From Pseudorhodoferax aquiterrae (lineage in GTDB: Bacteria > Pseudomonadota > Gammaproteobacteria > Burkholderiales > Burkholderiaceae_C), in contig NZ_BMYK01000045.1 of NCBI RefSeq assembly GCF_014652235.1, positions 1-33,091 on the forward strand: 33,091 nucleotides of DNA, read 5' to 3'. Each line of letters starts with the position of its first letter. The first letter of the stretch is position 1. The notes under the pieces are model-generated. The model was not told where the DNA came from and did not search any database. It was given only the letters and a program-made list of their open reading frames with translations. The position numbers were made by a program, and so were the translations under genes. Below, piece after piece: positions 17,717 through 26,220 of the stretch.

Positions 17717-18575
17717 AGACGCGTTCACGCAGCGCGGCCTGCAGCGGCCGCGCCGCGTCCTCGGCCAGCACCAGCAGCGACAGCGGGCAGGCGATGCGCT
17801 CGCCGTCCCAGGCCACGATGCGGCCGGCCGCCAGCAGCTCCTGGGCGCGCCGCTCGCGCGCCAGGCACAGGCCCACGCCGGCCTGCACCAGGTCCAGCAG
17901 CGTGGATTCCTGGTCGACCTCGGCCACGGTCTGGCGCGACAGGCCCTGCTGGCGCAGCAGCCGTTCCATGATGACGGTCTGCGAACTGCCGGGCGCCGTG
18001 CCGATCCAGGGCAGCGCCGCCAGCGCCGCCCAACCCTGGCCCATCACGCGCGCTGCCCAGGCCGGCGGCAGCACCACGGCGTAGGACTCCACGGCCAGCA
18101 CGATGGCCGAGACCTCGGCGTCGTCCACGTCGCCGAGGAAGAAGCAGGCCTCGAGCTCGCGCGCCTTGAGGCGCTGCAGCACCGTGCCCGAGATGCCCTG
18201 CTCCAGCCGCACGTCCACCTGCGGGCAGTGCTGCTGCATCTCGCTGAGCAGCTCGCCCAGGCGGATCGATGCGGGATCGACGATGGTGCCCAGCCGCAGC
18301 GTCCCCGACAACTGGCCCTGCAGCTGGCGCGCGGCCGCGGCCAGCTCGCCCGCGGCGTCCAGCGTGCGCTGGGCCAGCGGCAGCAGGCGACGGCCGATGG
18401 CGCTGGGGGTCATGCCGGCCGTGGTACGGTCGAACAGCGGGCCGCCCAGTTCCTCCTCGAGCGCCTTGAGCTGCTTGGACACCGCCGATTGCGTCAGGTG
18501 CAGCTGTTCCGCCGCCCGCGTCACATGGCCGACACGGGCGACAGCGACGAAGGCGCGCAGTTGGTAGATTTCCAT
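17685..18575 (-). CDS. LysR-family transcriptional regulator
   Basis: A 296-residue LysR-type regulator. The N-terminal helix-turn-helix is at about residues 1-60 (MEIYQLRAFVAVARVGHVTR, then LTQSAVSKQLKALEEELG, then LFDRTTAGM), and the rest is the effector-binding domain. ATG 18575 is the family start. It is divergent from the ThDP-enzyme gene across 61 bp, the usual layout of a LysR regulator and its target, so it probably activates that gene in response to a small acid. Its 3' end overlaps the convergent glycerate kinase gene by 32 nt. I could not point to a convincing T-N11-A box in the 61-bp spacer. Confidence 0.93.
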   Translation of the reverse strand: MEIYQLRAFVAVARVGHVTRAAEQLHLTQSAVSKQLKALEEELGGPLFDRTTAGMTPSAIGRRLLPLAQRTLDAAGELAAAARQLQGQLSGTLRLGTIVDPASIRLGELLSEMQQHCPQVDVRLEQGISGTVLQRLKARELEACFFLGDVDDAEVSAIVLAVESYAVVLPPAWAARVMGQGWAALAALPWIGTAPGSSQTVIMERLLRQQGLSRQTVAEVDQESTLLDLVQAGVGLCLARERRAQELLAAGRIVAWDGERIACPLSLLVLAEDAARPLQAALRERVFSVWPSAVQA

Positions 18576-18636
18576 GGTCCGGGAAGTTTGGCACACGGCT
18601 CCCGCGCATCCCACCACCCCATCAAGGAGTTCGCTG

Positions 18637-20181
18637 ATGAACGGCGCCCACAGTCTGGTCCACACACTTCTGAAGTCAGGCATCGACACCTGCTTCGCCA
18701 ACCCCGGCACGAGCGAGATGCACTTCGTCGCCGCGCTGGACCAGATCCCCGGCATGGACTGCGTGCTGGGCCTGCAGGAGAACGTGGTGACCGGCATGGC
18801 CGACGGCTACTGGCGCATCGCGCGCAAGCCGGCCTGCACGCTGCTGCACTGCGGCCCGGGCCTGGCCAACGGCCTGGCCAACCTGCACAACGCACGCCGC
18901 GCCCATGCCGGCATCGTCAACATCGTGGGCGACCAGGCCACCTACCACCGTCCGCACGACGCACCGCTGACGGCCGACACCGAGGCCATGGCGCGCACCG
19001 TCTCGGCATGGGTGCGCACCAGCACCCGTGCCGAGGACGTGGGCCGCGACGCGGCCGCCGCCGTGCAGGCCGCGCGCAGCGCGCCGGGCCAGGTGGCCAC
19101 GCTGGTCCTGCCCTCCGATGCCTCGTGGAACGAAGGCGGGGCCGTGGCCGAGCCGCTGCCCGTGCCGGCTCCCGGCCCGCTGGACCCGCTGGCCGTCGAC
19201 AACGCCGCGCGCGTGCTGCGCGCGGCCGGCCGTGACACGCTGATCCTCTTGGCCGACAGCGCCGTGCGCGGTCCGGCCCAGGCCCTGGCCTGGCGCGTGG
19301 CCCAGGCCACGGGCGCCACGCTGCTGGCCGACTTCATGAACGCGCATGTGGAGCGCGGCCGCGGCCGCCTGCCGCTCGAGCGCGTGCCCTACGTGACCGA
19401 CCTGGCCATCAAGACGCTGGCACGCTTCCAGCACATCGTGCTGGTCGGTGCCAAGCCGCCCGTGGGCTTCTTCGCCTACCCGGGCAAGCCGTCCACGCAG
19501 TACGCACCCGAGGCGCAACTGCACCGGCTCTCGCGCCTGGACCAGGACCCCACGGCGGCGCTGCGCGCCCTGGTGGAGGCGCTGAACGCCCCCGAGGCCG
19601 CGCTGCCCGAGGCCGGCCCTCGGCCCGAGCCCGCACGCGGCAGGCCCACGCCCGAGGGCCTGGCCCAGACCGTGGCCGCGCTGATGCCCGAGCAGGCCAT
19701 CGTGTCGGACGAAAGCGTGTCCTTCGGCCGCGGCTTCTACCAGCACACGCATGCCGCGCCCGCGCACGACTGGCTGCACCTGGCCGGCGGTGCGATCGGC
19801 GACGGCCTGCCCGTGGCCACCGGCGCGGCCATCGCCGCCAAACGCCAGCGCCGCGTGATCAGCCTGCAGGCCGACGGCTCGGCCATGTACTCGCTGCAAT
19901 CGCTGTGGACGCAGGCGCGCGAGCAGCTGCCCTGCACCACCATCATCCTGTCCAACCGCAAGTACAACATCCTGATCGGCGAGTACGCGGGCGTGGGCGC
20001 CAAGCCCGGCGACACCGCCATGCGCATGCTGGACCTGGGCAATCCCGACCTGGACTGGGTGCGCCTGGCCGGCGGCATGGGCGTGGAGGCCGCACGCGCC
20101 GAAACGCTGGAGCAGTGCGCGGACCTGCTGCGCGCGAGCTTCGCGCGCAAGGGCCCGTTCCTGATCGAGCTGATGGTGTGA
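18637..20181 (+). CDS. ThDP-dependent enzyme, benzoylformate decarboxylase/acetolactate synthase-like
   Basis: A 514-residue thiamine-diphosphate enzyme of the IlvB superfamily. The Glu that activates ThDP is present (LGLQENVVTGMADGY, E48), and His71 in LLHCGPGLANG aligns by eye with a catalytic His of benzoylformate decarboxylase. The ThDP-binding motif at the C-terminal part reads QADGSAMYSLQSLW and runs to SNRKYN, with Ala where the usual first Gly is. AAGGAG lies 7 nt before the ATG. Members of this group are often annotated acetolactate synthase, but the shape and length fit a 2-oxoacid decarboxylase at least as well. The retained Glu argues against glyoxylate carboligase. LysR control is suggested by the divergent gene. 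The substrate is unknown. Confidence 0.85.
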   Translation: MNGAHSLVHTLLKSGIDTCFANPGTSEMHFVAALDQIPGMDCVLGLQENVVTGMADGYWRIARKPACTLLHCGPGLANGLANLHNARRAHAGIVNIVGDQATYHRPHDAPLTADTEAMARTVSAWVRTSTRAEDVGRDAAAAVQAARSAPGQVATLVLPSDASWNEGGAVAEPLPVPAPGPLDPLAVDNAARVLRAAGRDTLILLADSAVRGPAQALAWRVAQATGATLLADFMNAHVERGRGRLPLERVPYVTDLAIKTLARFQHIVLVGAKPPVGFFAYPGKPSTQYAPEAQLHRLSRLDQDPTAALRALVEALNAPEAALPEAGPRPEPARGRPTPEGLAQTVAALMPEQAIVSDESVSFGRGFYQHTHAAPAHDWLHLAGGAIGDGLPVATGAAIAAKRQRRVISLQADGSAMYSLQSLWTQAREQLPCTTIILSNRKYNILIGEYAGVGAKPGDTAMRMLDLGNPDLDWVRLAGGMGVEAARAETLEQCADLLRASFARKGPFLIELMV

Positions 20182-20184
20182 TGC

Positions 20185-21432
20185 TCACCAGGTGGCGAAC
20201 ATGGCGGCCACCGTCGCGCCCATCACGGCCGTGGCCAGCCAGCCGGTGGCGCGCAGGCGCGGGCCGATCACATAGGGCCCCATCACGGCCGGGCGCGCGG
20301 CCAGCACCATCATGACGGCCATGATGGGCACCGAGATCACGCCGTTGAGCACGGCCGACCAGAACAGCTCGCGCACCGGGTCCATGGGCGTGAAGCACAG
20401 CAGCACGCCGCCCAGCGTGGCCGCGGCGATCACGCCGTAGAAGCCGCGGCCCTCCCCGCGGTCCAGCCGCGCGCTCAGCGTGCCCTGCCAGCCCGCCGCC
20501 TCGGCCACGGCATAGCCGGCCGAGCCGGCCAGCACCGGCACGGCCAGCATGCCGGTGCCGATGATGCCCAGGCTGAACAAGAGGAAGGTGAAGTCGCCCG
20601 CCAGCGGCCGCAGCGCCTCGGCGGCCTGGGCCGAGGTCTGGATGTCGGTCACGCCGGCCGCGTGCAGGGTGGCGGCCGTGCTCAGGATGATGAAGAAGGC
20701 GATGAGGTTGGAAAAGCCCATGCCCACCAGCGTGTCCAGCTTGATGCGGCGCAAGTGCCGGCGCACGTCGGCCGCGCCGTGCGGCGGGCCGTCGCGCCGG
20801 TCTTCCATCTCCTGCGCGGCCTGCCAGAAGAACAGGTAAGGGCTGATGGTGGTGCCCAGCAGCGCCACCACCATCAGCAGCAGCTCGTGGTTCAGCGCCA
20901 GCTGCGGCCAGGCTGCACGGCGCAAGACGTCCCACCAGTCGAGGTGCAGCGAGAAGGCCACGGCCACGTAGGCCAGCAGCGCGAGCGTGAGCCACTTGAG
21001 CCAGCGCACATAGCTCTGGTAGGGCAGGAAGACCTGCAGCACCAGGCTGGCCAGGCCGAAGGTCACGGCGTAGACATGGGCCGAGCCGCCCAGCAGCAGC
21101 CGCAGCGCCTCGGCCATGGCCGCGATGTCGGCCGCGATGTTGAGCGTGTTGGCCGCCACCAGCAGGCCGACCACCAGCAGCAGCACCCAGCGCGGAAACG
21201 CACCGCGGATGTTGGCCGCCAGCCCGCGCCGCGTGACATAGCCGATGCGCGCGCTGACGACCTGCACGGCGGCCATCAGCGGCAGCGTGAACACGGCCGT
21301 CCACAGCATGCCGTAGCCGAACTGGGCACCGGCCTGGGAATAGGTCGCGATGCCGCTCGGGTCGTCGTCGGCCGCTCCCGTGATCAGGCCCGGGCCGAGC
21401 TGGCGCAGGCCGCGCCATGTCCTGCCGTTCAC
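20185..21432 (-). CDS. Nramp-related divalent metal transporter with altered metal site
   Basis: A 415-residue membrane protein with about 11 hydrophobic segments of the Nramp (SLC11) fold. The TM1 metal motif, DPGN in classical Mn/Fe transporters, reads DPSG at residues 24-27 (GAADDDPSGIATYSQAG). The TM6 motif, usually A-x-x-MPH, reads TTISPYLF at 194-201, so the Met is Ser and the His is Tyr. Both soft-metal ligands (Asn, Met) are therefore missing. This is a known subgroup in soil proteobacteria and may prefer a harder ion such as Mg2+, but I cannot prove that. The start is GTG at 21432, 15 nt after an in-frame stop of a small upstream ORF. It ends 3 nt from the convergent ThDP-enzyme gene. 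Confidence 0.88.
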   Translation of the reverse strand: MNGRTWRGLRQLGPGLITGAADDDPSGIATYSQAGAQFGYGMLWTAVFTLPLMAAVQVVSARIGYVTRRGLAANIRGAFPRWVLLLVVGLLVAANTLNIAADIAAMAEALRLLLGGSAHVYAVTFGLASLVLQVFLPYQSYVRWLKWLTLALLAYVAVAFSLHLDWWDVLRRAAWPQLALNHELLLMVVALLGTTISPYLFFWQAAQEMEDRRDGPPHGAADVRRHLRRIKLDTLVGMGFSNLIAFFIILSTAATLHAAGVTDIQTSAQAAEALRPLAGDFTFLLFSLGIIGTGMLAVPVLAGSAGYAVAEAAGWQGTLSARLDRGEGRGFYGVIAAATLGGVLLCFTPMDPVRELFWSAVLNGVISVPIMAVMMVLAARPAVMGPYVIGPRLRATGWLATAVMGATVAAMFATW

Positions 21433-21447
21433 CGGTGGCCTCGCGCG

Positions 21448-21528
21448 TCAGCCGCCGCGCCGCGCGTCGCGGTCGGACGCGGACATGGCGGCGCCGGCAG
21501 CGGCGGCGGGGAAGAGGATCTTGTGCAT
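21448..21528 (-). CDS. Small upstream ORF (26 residues) before the Nramp-like gene
   Basis: It reads ATG at 21528 with a strong CAGGAG 6 nt upstream, encodes 26 residues starting MHKILFPAAAAGAAMS and ending in Arg/Gly-rich RDARRGG, and stops at TGA 21448-21450. It is in the same frame as the transporter gene, whose GTG is 15 nt later, so only this stop separates them. It could be a leader peptide coupling translation to the transporter, or an N-terminal extension broken by a stop. Related transporters start near the transporter GTG, which favours a leader. I do not recognise the peptide. Confidence 0.45.
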   Translation of the reverse strand: MHKILFPAAAAGAAMSASDRDARRGG

Positions 21529-21846
21529 GGTGAACTCCTGTGGCCGCAGTCCGGTGGCCTGCGTCGTCGGGCCGCGCAGCCCTTGCGCGGACAGCCGAGT
21601 GTTGTGCCCGCGTGTTGCAGGCGCGTTCGCACGCCCACCGTGCCTGTTACCGCTGCAATACGCGATGGAACACGAGCGAGTTGCCTGCGCTGGCGCGGCC
21701 CGGCCCGCATCTGTTGCATCCGGTGCACGCCAGCATGCCGCAGCCGGCTTCGGCAGCGGCTTTCGCGGGTAAGCTGCGCCCGGGCATGGCACCGTGGAGA
21801 CCGGTCTGCCCCCATCTGCGCCCACCCTGCTCAGGAGCACGACACC
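21529..21846. other. 318-bp non-coding spacer with hairpins, between divergent transporter genes
   Basis: I find no gene here. Toward the Nramp-like gene there is a 7-bp stem, CCGCGCA and TGCGCGG, with a 5-nt loop (21572-21590). Toward the amino-acid ABC genes there is a hairpin with GCCGC/GCGGC outer and GCCG/CGGC inner arms (21737-21760) followed by TTTCGCGGG. It is long for a promoter spacer in this window and could hold a structured leader for the transporter. No known riboswitch consensus is recognisable, and no clean promoter pair stands out on either strand. Confidence 0.5.
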
Positions 21847-22674
21847 ATGCAACGACGCCTCTTCACCGCCCTCCTCGCCGCCGGACTGGCCTTCGCCGGT
21901 GCCGCCCAGGCCGACCAGCTGGCCGACATCAAACAGAAGGGTCAGCTCGTCGTCGGCGTGCTGGGCACCGACGAGCCCAACAGCTTCCTCGATCCCAAGA
22001 CGCGCGAGCTGGTCGGCTACGAGGTCGACCTGGGCAACGCCGTGGCCAAGGCGCTGGGCGTGAAGGCGGTGTTCAAGCAGATCGCCGTGGCGGCGCGCAT
22101 CCCCGAACTGCAGCAAGGCCATGTGGACCTGCTGGCCGCCTCCCTCACGCACAACAAGGAGCGCGAGGCCCAGATCGACTTCTCGCTCACCACCTTCGTG
22201 ACCGGCCAGAAGGCCATGGTCAAGAAGTCCAGCGGCGTCAAGGACGTGCCCGAACTGGCCGGCAAGCGCGTGCTGACGGCCAAGGGCGGGACCCAGGAGC
22301 CCAACATCCGCAAGGCCGTGCCCACGGCCGAGGTCGTGACCTACGAGAACTCGCAGCAGGCCTTCCTGGCGCTGCAGCAGGGCAAGGGCGTGGCCTACGT
22401 CAACGACGAGCTGAGCCTGCTGGTGGACATCGCCAAGCTCGGCCCCAAGGGGCAGGAGTACATGATGCTGCCCACGAACCTCAGCATCGAGCCGCTGGCC
22501 CTGGGCATCAAGAAGGGCGAGGCCGGGCTGAAGGCCGTGGTCGACGACACCTTGCGCGCGCTCGAGAAGTCCGGCGATGCCGAGAAGCTCTACATGAAGT
22601 GGTTCGGCCCGGGCACCAAGACCAACTCGAACACGCGCAGCTTCAAGTTCGAGACGGACAAGATCACCGGCTGA
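21847..22674 (+). CDS. Polar amino-acid ABC transporter, periplasmic binding protein
   Basis: A 275-residue family-3 solute-binding protein. The signal peptide (MQRRLFTALLAAGLAFAGAA) ends near AQA-D. The mature protein starts LADIKQKGQLVVGVLGTDEP, then GYEVDLGNAVAKALGV, LAASLTHNKEREAQIDFS and GKRVLTAKGGTQEPNIRK. These are typical of glutamate/aspartate and related receptors. It is the first gene of a four-gene operon with two permeases and an ATPase. CAGGAG lies 12 nt before the ATG. The likely ligand is an acidic or polar amino acid, which is family-level knowledge only. Confidence 0.93.
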   Translation: MQRRLFTALLAAGLAFAGAAQADQLADIKQKGQLVVGVLGTDEPNSFLDPKTRELVGYEVDLGNAVAKALGVKAVFKQIAVAARIPELQQGHVDLLAASLTHNKEREAQIDFSLTTFVTGQKAMVKKSSGVKDVPELAGKRVLTAKGGTQEPNIRKAVPTAEVVTYENSQQAFLALQQGKGVAYVNDELSLLVDIAKLGPKGQEYMMLPTNLSIEPLALGIKKGEAGLKAVVDDTLRALEKSGDAEKLYMKWFGPGTKTNSNTRSFKFETDKITG

Positions 22675-22702
22675 CCGCCCGGCGCCAGCCGTGCGCCATC
22701 GC

Positions 22703-23398
22703 ATGCCGGTCTTCGACTACACGCTGCTGCTCAAGGGCCAATACCACGACATGCTCGTGGCCGGCCTGCTGCTGTCGCTGCAACTGGCGGCGGCCACACT
22801 GGTGTTCGCGCTGCCGCTGGCGCTGCTGGTGGCGCTGCTGCGGCTGGCGCCGGCCGCCGCGCTGCGCTGGGTCGGCTTCGCCTACGTCGAGTCGATCCGC
22901 AACATCCCCTTGCTGGCCCACATGCTGTTCTGGTACTTCGCTGCGCCCGAGCTGCTGCCCGCAGGCATCAAGGCCTGGCTGTACAGCGGCAACATCGAGG
23001 CGGCGAGCGCCGTGGTCGCGCTCACGCTGTACACGGCGGCCTACATGTCCGAGGACATCCGCAGCGGCATCCGCGCCATCCCGGTGGTGCAGTTCGAGGC
23101 CGGGCGCGCGCTGGGCTTCGGCTTCCTGGCCACCATGCGCCGCGTGATCCTGCCGCAGGCGCTGCGCATCACGGTGCCGCCGCTGATCTCGCAGACGCTG
23201 AACCTGTGGAAGAACACCAGCATCGCCACTGTCATCGGCGCGGCCGAACTCATGTACCAGGCCGGCCAGGTGGAAAGCGCGACCTTCCGCAGCTTCGAGT
23301 CCTTCGCCTTCGCCACGGCGGCCTACCTCACGGTGTCGCTGGCCATCACCGCTCTGGCGGCCTGGTACCAGTCGCGCTACCCGGCGCGCACGGCCTAG
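22703..23398 (+). CDS. Amino-acid ABC transporter permease (GltJ-like)
   Basis: A 231-residue inner-membrane permease of the His/Glu/Gln/Arg/opine family. It has about five hydrophobic segments. The cytoplasmic coupling (EAA) loop reads [20 protein letters not shown], followed by [21 protein letters not shown] chose ATG 22703 ([12 protein letters not shown]); a GTG at 22691 would add four residues. Neither has a clear ribosome-binding site. It follows the binding-protein gene by 28 nt and pairs with the next permease. Confidence 0.92.
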   Translation: MPVFDYTLLLKGQYHDMLVAGLLLSLQLAAATLVFALPLALLVALLRLAPAAALRWVGFAYVESIRNIPLLAHMLFWYFAAPELLPAGIKAWLYSGNIEAASAVVALTLYTAAYMSEDIRSGIRAIPVVQFEAGRALGFGFLATMRRVILPQALRITVPPLISQTLNLWKNTSIATVIGAAELMYQAGQVESATFRSFESFAFATAAYLTVSLAITALAAWYQSRYPARTA

Positions 23399-23407
23399 GA
23401 ACGCCGC

Positions 23408-24139
23408 ATGCTCGAGCTCATCGACACCTATTGGCTCTATTTCCTGGTCGGCCAGTACCCGAACGGGCCGCTGGGCGGCCTGGCGCTCACGCTGCTGCTG
23501 GCCACGCTGGGCCTGCTGCTGGGCCTGCCGCTGGGCATCGTGCTGGGCCTGGCACGCGTGAGCCCCATCGCCTGGCTGCGCCTGCCCGTCACGGCACTGG
23601 TGTTCGTGGTGCGCGGCATTCCGCTGCTGATGGTGGTGTTCTGGGCCTACTTCTTCCTGCCCAGCGTCACGGGCGTGAAGACCGACCAGTTCTCCACCAT
23701 GCTGATCGCACTCGTGGTGTTCGACGCGGTCTACCTGGCCGAGATCGTGCGCGCGGGCATCCAGGGCTTGCCGCGCGGCCAGGTGGAGGCGGCGCACTCG
23801 CTGGGCCTGGGCTGGTGGCGCAGCATGCGCACGGTGGTGCTGCCGCAGGCCACGCGCGCCATGCTGCCCTCGCTCGTCAACCAGTTCGTCTCCACGATCA
23901 AGGAGACCTCGCTGGGCTACATCATCGGCCTGAACGAGGTGTCCTTCGTCACCACGCAGATCAACACCCAGGTGTTCACGCGCCCGGCCGAGCTCTACGC
24001 CATCCTGGGTCTGACCTACTTCCTGCTGTGCTTCGGCCTGTCGCGCCTGGCCTACTGGCTGGAACGCCGGCTGGCCCGCAGCCCGCAGGCCGGGACCGCC
24101 CGGCCCCGTCCGGCCCAGCCCCAAGCGAGCGCGCCATGA
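23408..24139 (+). CDS. Amino-acid ABC transporter permease (GltK-like)
   Basis: A 243-residue inner-membrane permease, partner of the preceding one. It has a [19 protein letters not shown] stretch and the EAA loop [20 protein letters not shown], then [20 protein letters not shown]. The C-terminal tail is Pro/Arg/Ala-rich and probably disordered. Its ATG follows GGAAC, 9 nt after the previous stop. Its stop overlaps the ATPase ATG by 4 nt (ATGA). Confidence 0.93.
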   Translation: MLELIDTYWLYFLVGQYPNGPLGGLALTLLLATLGLLLGLPLGIVLGLARVSPIAWLRLPVTALVFVVRGIPLLMVVFWAYFFLPSVTGVKTDQFSTMLIALVVFDAVYLAEIVRAGIQGLPRGQVEAAHSLGLGWWRSMRTVVLPQATRAMLPSLVNQFVSTIKETSLGYIIGLNEVSFVTTQINTQVFTRPAELYAILGLTYFLLCFGLSRLAYWLERRLARSPQAGTARPRPAQPQASAP

Positions 24140-24939
24140 TCCAGTTCGACAAGGTCAACAAGTGGTACGGCGCCTACCAGGCGCTGACCGACATCTCCGA
24201 GACCATCGCCAAGGGCGAGGTGGTCGTGGTGTGCGGGCCGTCCGGCTCGGGCAAGTCCACGCTGATCCGCACCGTGAACCGGCTCGAGCCGATCCAGTCC
24301 GGCACCATCACCGTGGACGGGCGGGACATCCACGCGCGCGGCGTCGACCTGAACGACTTGCGCTCGCGCATCGGCTTCGTGTTCCAGCAGTTCAACCTGT
24401 TCCCGCACCTGACGGTGCTGCAGAACTGCACGCTGGCGCCAATGCAGCTGCGCGGCCTGTCGCGTGCACAGGCCGAGGAACGCGCGCTGGCGCTGCTCGC
24501 GCGCGTGGGCCTGGCCCACAAGGCGGCAGCGTACCCGGCGGACCTGTCCGGCGGGCAGCAGCAGCGCGTGGCGATCGCGCGTGCGCTGGCCATGCAGCCG
24601 CCGCTGATGCTGTTCGACGAACCCACCAGCGCGCTGGACCCGGAAATGGTGGGCGAGGTGCTGCTGGTCATGCGCGACCTGGCGCGCGAGGGCATGACCA
24701 TGGTCTGCGTGACGCACGAGATGGGCTTTGCCCGCGAGGTGGCCGACCGCGTGCTGTTCATGGACCAAGGCCGCGTGCTGGAGCGCGCCACGCCGCAGGA
24801 CTTCTTTGCGCGGCCGCAGCATCCGCGCGCGCAGCAGTTCCTGTCCGACATCCGCACGCCGTTCGCGTCCACCACCGACCGGCCGGCGCCAAGCCCCACG
24901 CATTTCACCGGATTTGAACCCTCAAGACAAAATCATTGA
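24136..24939 (+). CDS. Amino-acid ABC transporter ATPase (GltL-like)
   Basis: The 267-residue ATP-binding subunit. The Walker [10 protein letters not shown] is at 34-42, the Q-loop is in [17 protein letters not shown], the signature LSGGQQQR is at 137-144, the Walker B plus D-loop is [14 protein letters not shown] at 157-170, and the switch His is in VTHEMGF. The length of the core is normal, with a 20-residue polar tail after FLSDIRTPF. The ATG overlaps the upstream permease stop. I chose 24136 over a longer reading because the normal start of the family is here. Confidence 0.95.
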   Translation: MIQFDKVNKWYGAYQALTDISETIAKGEVVVVCGPSGSGKSTLIRTVNRLEPIQSGTITVDGRDIHARGVDLNDLRSRIGFVFQQFNLFPHLTVLQNCTLAPMQLRGLSRAQAEERALALLARVGLAHKAAAYPADLSGGQQQRVAIARALAMQPPLMLFDEPTSALDPEMVGEVLLVMRDLAREGMTMVCVTHEMGFAREVADRVLFMDQGRVLERATPQDFFARPQHPRAQQFLSDIRTPFASTTDRPAPSPTHFTGFEPSRQNH

Positions 24940-25030
24940 AACTTTACGCACGGTCAGCGCTCTAGAGTCGGGTCCGCGCGGTTGACCATGCCCATGGAAA
25001 CCGACGTCCCACAAGAAAACACACGCCCGC

Positions 25031-25594
25031 ATGCCGACTTCCACCGCCGCCCCGACCCGATACACCGCCACGGCCATGGCCCTGCACTGGCTGCTGGCCC
25101 TGGCCCTGGTCGGCATCTTCGCGGTGGGCCTGTACATGACCAGCCTGCCGTTCTCGCCCGCGCGGCTCAAGCTCTACAACTGGCACAAGTGGGCCGGGGT
25201 GAGCATCCTGGCGCTTTCGGCATTGCGGCTGCTGTGGCGCCTCACGCACCGTCCGCCCGCGCTGCCGGCCGCCGTGCAGGCCGCCATGCCGCGCTGGCAG
25301 CAGCTCGCCCACAACGCCACCCACCACCTGCTGTACCTGCTGTTCTTCGCCGTGCCGCTGATCGGCTGGGCCTACAGCTCGGCGGCAGGCTTTCCCATCG
25401 TGTTCCTGGGCCTGGTGCCGCTGCCCGATTTCGTGCCCGTCAACGCCGACCTGGCCGAACTGATCAAGCCCTGGCACGAGATCAGCGCCTATGCGCTGGC
25501 CGCGCTGGTCGTGCTGCACGTGGCGGCCGCGCTCAAGCACCATTTCATCGACCGCGACGGCCTGCTCGCGCGCATGCTGCCCGGCCGCGGTTGA
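25031..25594 (+). CDS. cybB: Cytochrome b561 family protein
   Basis: A 187-residue inner-membrane di-haem b protein. It has four membrane segments and candidate haem-ligand His residues: AMALHWLLALALV (segment 1), YNWHKWAGVSILALSALRLL (segment 2), HNATHHLLYLLFFAVPLIGW (segment 3), and WHEISAYALAALVVLHVAAALKHHF (segment 4, two His). It may pass electrons between quinone and periplasmic partners. The ATG at 25031 is preceded by a 91-nt spacer after the ABC genes and has no clear ribosome-binding site. Two YceI genes follow directly, a recurrent combination. YceI proteins bind polyisoprenoids, so a shared quinone-related role is plausible. Confidence 0.92.
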   Translation: MPTSTAAPTRYTATAMALHWLLALALVGIFAVGLYMTSLPFSPARLKLYNWHKWAGVSILALSALRLLWRLTHRPPALPAAVQAAMPRWQQLAHNATHHLLYLLFFAVPLIGWAYSSAAGFPIVFLGLVPLPDFVPVNADLAELIKPWHEISAYALAALVVLHVAAALKHHFIDRDGLLARMLPGRG

Positions 25595-25621
25595 GCCCCT
25601 TTCTTTTCGTTCGGAGTTGCC

Positions 25622-26176
25622 ATGAAGTTCGTCACCACCTTTGCCGGCCTGATGCTGGCCGCCACCGCCGCGCTGGCGCAACAGGCCCTGGTGCCCGCGC
25701 AAAGCGAGATCGCGTTCGTGAGCAAGCAGATGGGCGTGCCCGTCGAGGGGCGCTTCAAGAAGTTCGATGCCCAGGTCGCATTCGACCCGGCCAAGCTCGC
25801 CACCAGCAAGGTCGCCTTCACGGTCGACATGGGCAGCGCCTCGCTGAGCAAGGAGGCCGACGCCGAACTCGTCAAGCCGGTCTGGTTCAACACGCCCAAG
25901 TTCCCGCAGGCCAGCTTCCAGTCCAGCGCCATCAAGGCCCTGGGCGGCGGCAAGTACGAAGTGGCCGGCAAGCTGTCCATCAAGGGCAACGCCCAGGACG
26001 TGGTCGTACCGGTCACGCTCGCGCAAAGCGGCGCCAACACCGTGGCCACGGGCGCATTCACGATCAAGCGCCTGGCCTTCAAGATCGGCGAGAACGAGTG
26101 GACCGACACGTCCATGGTCGCCGACGACGTGCAGATCAAGCTCAAGCTCACGCTGACCGGCGTGCCCAAGCTCTGA
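25622..26176 (+). CDS. YceI-family periplasmic protein, first copy
   Basis: A 184-residue exported YceI/lipocalin-like protein. The signal peptide (MKFVTTFAGLMLAATAALAQ) is followed by a beta-barrel core that should bind a polyisoprenoid or quinone-like lipid. Typical stretches are VEGRFKKFDAQVAFDP, SKEADAELVKPVWFNTPKFP and FKIGENEWTDTSMVADDVQI. TCGGAG lies 7 nt before the ATG. It lies between cybB (27 nt upstream) and a second, more divergent YceI gene (44 nt downstream). Confidence 0.93.
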   Translation: MKFVTTFAGLMLAATAALAQQALVPAQSEIAFVSKQMGVPVEGRFKKFDAQVAFDPAKLATSKVAFTVDMGSASLSKEADAELVKPVWFNTPKFPQASFQSSAIKALGGGKYEVAGKLSIKGNAQDVVVPVTLAQSGANTVATGAFTIKRLAFKIGENEWTDTSMVADDVQIKLKLTLTGVPKL

Positions 26177-26220
26177 TTCCCCAACCCCAAACCTTGTTCA
26201 CCTCAACCGGAGATTCCTGG

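Noticed and set aside
18637-20181. Glyoxylate carboligase, which would feed tartronate semialdehyde to the nearby glycerate kinase.
   Set aside because: Glyoxylate carboligase lacks the ThDP-activating Glu, while this protein has it (E48), and it is shorter with a decarboxylase-like His.
21529-21660. A yybP-ykoY Mn2+ riboswitch before the Nramp-like gene.
   Set aside because: The conserved GGGGAGUAG stretch and the paired loop of that riboswitch are not seen on the minus strand.
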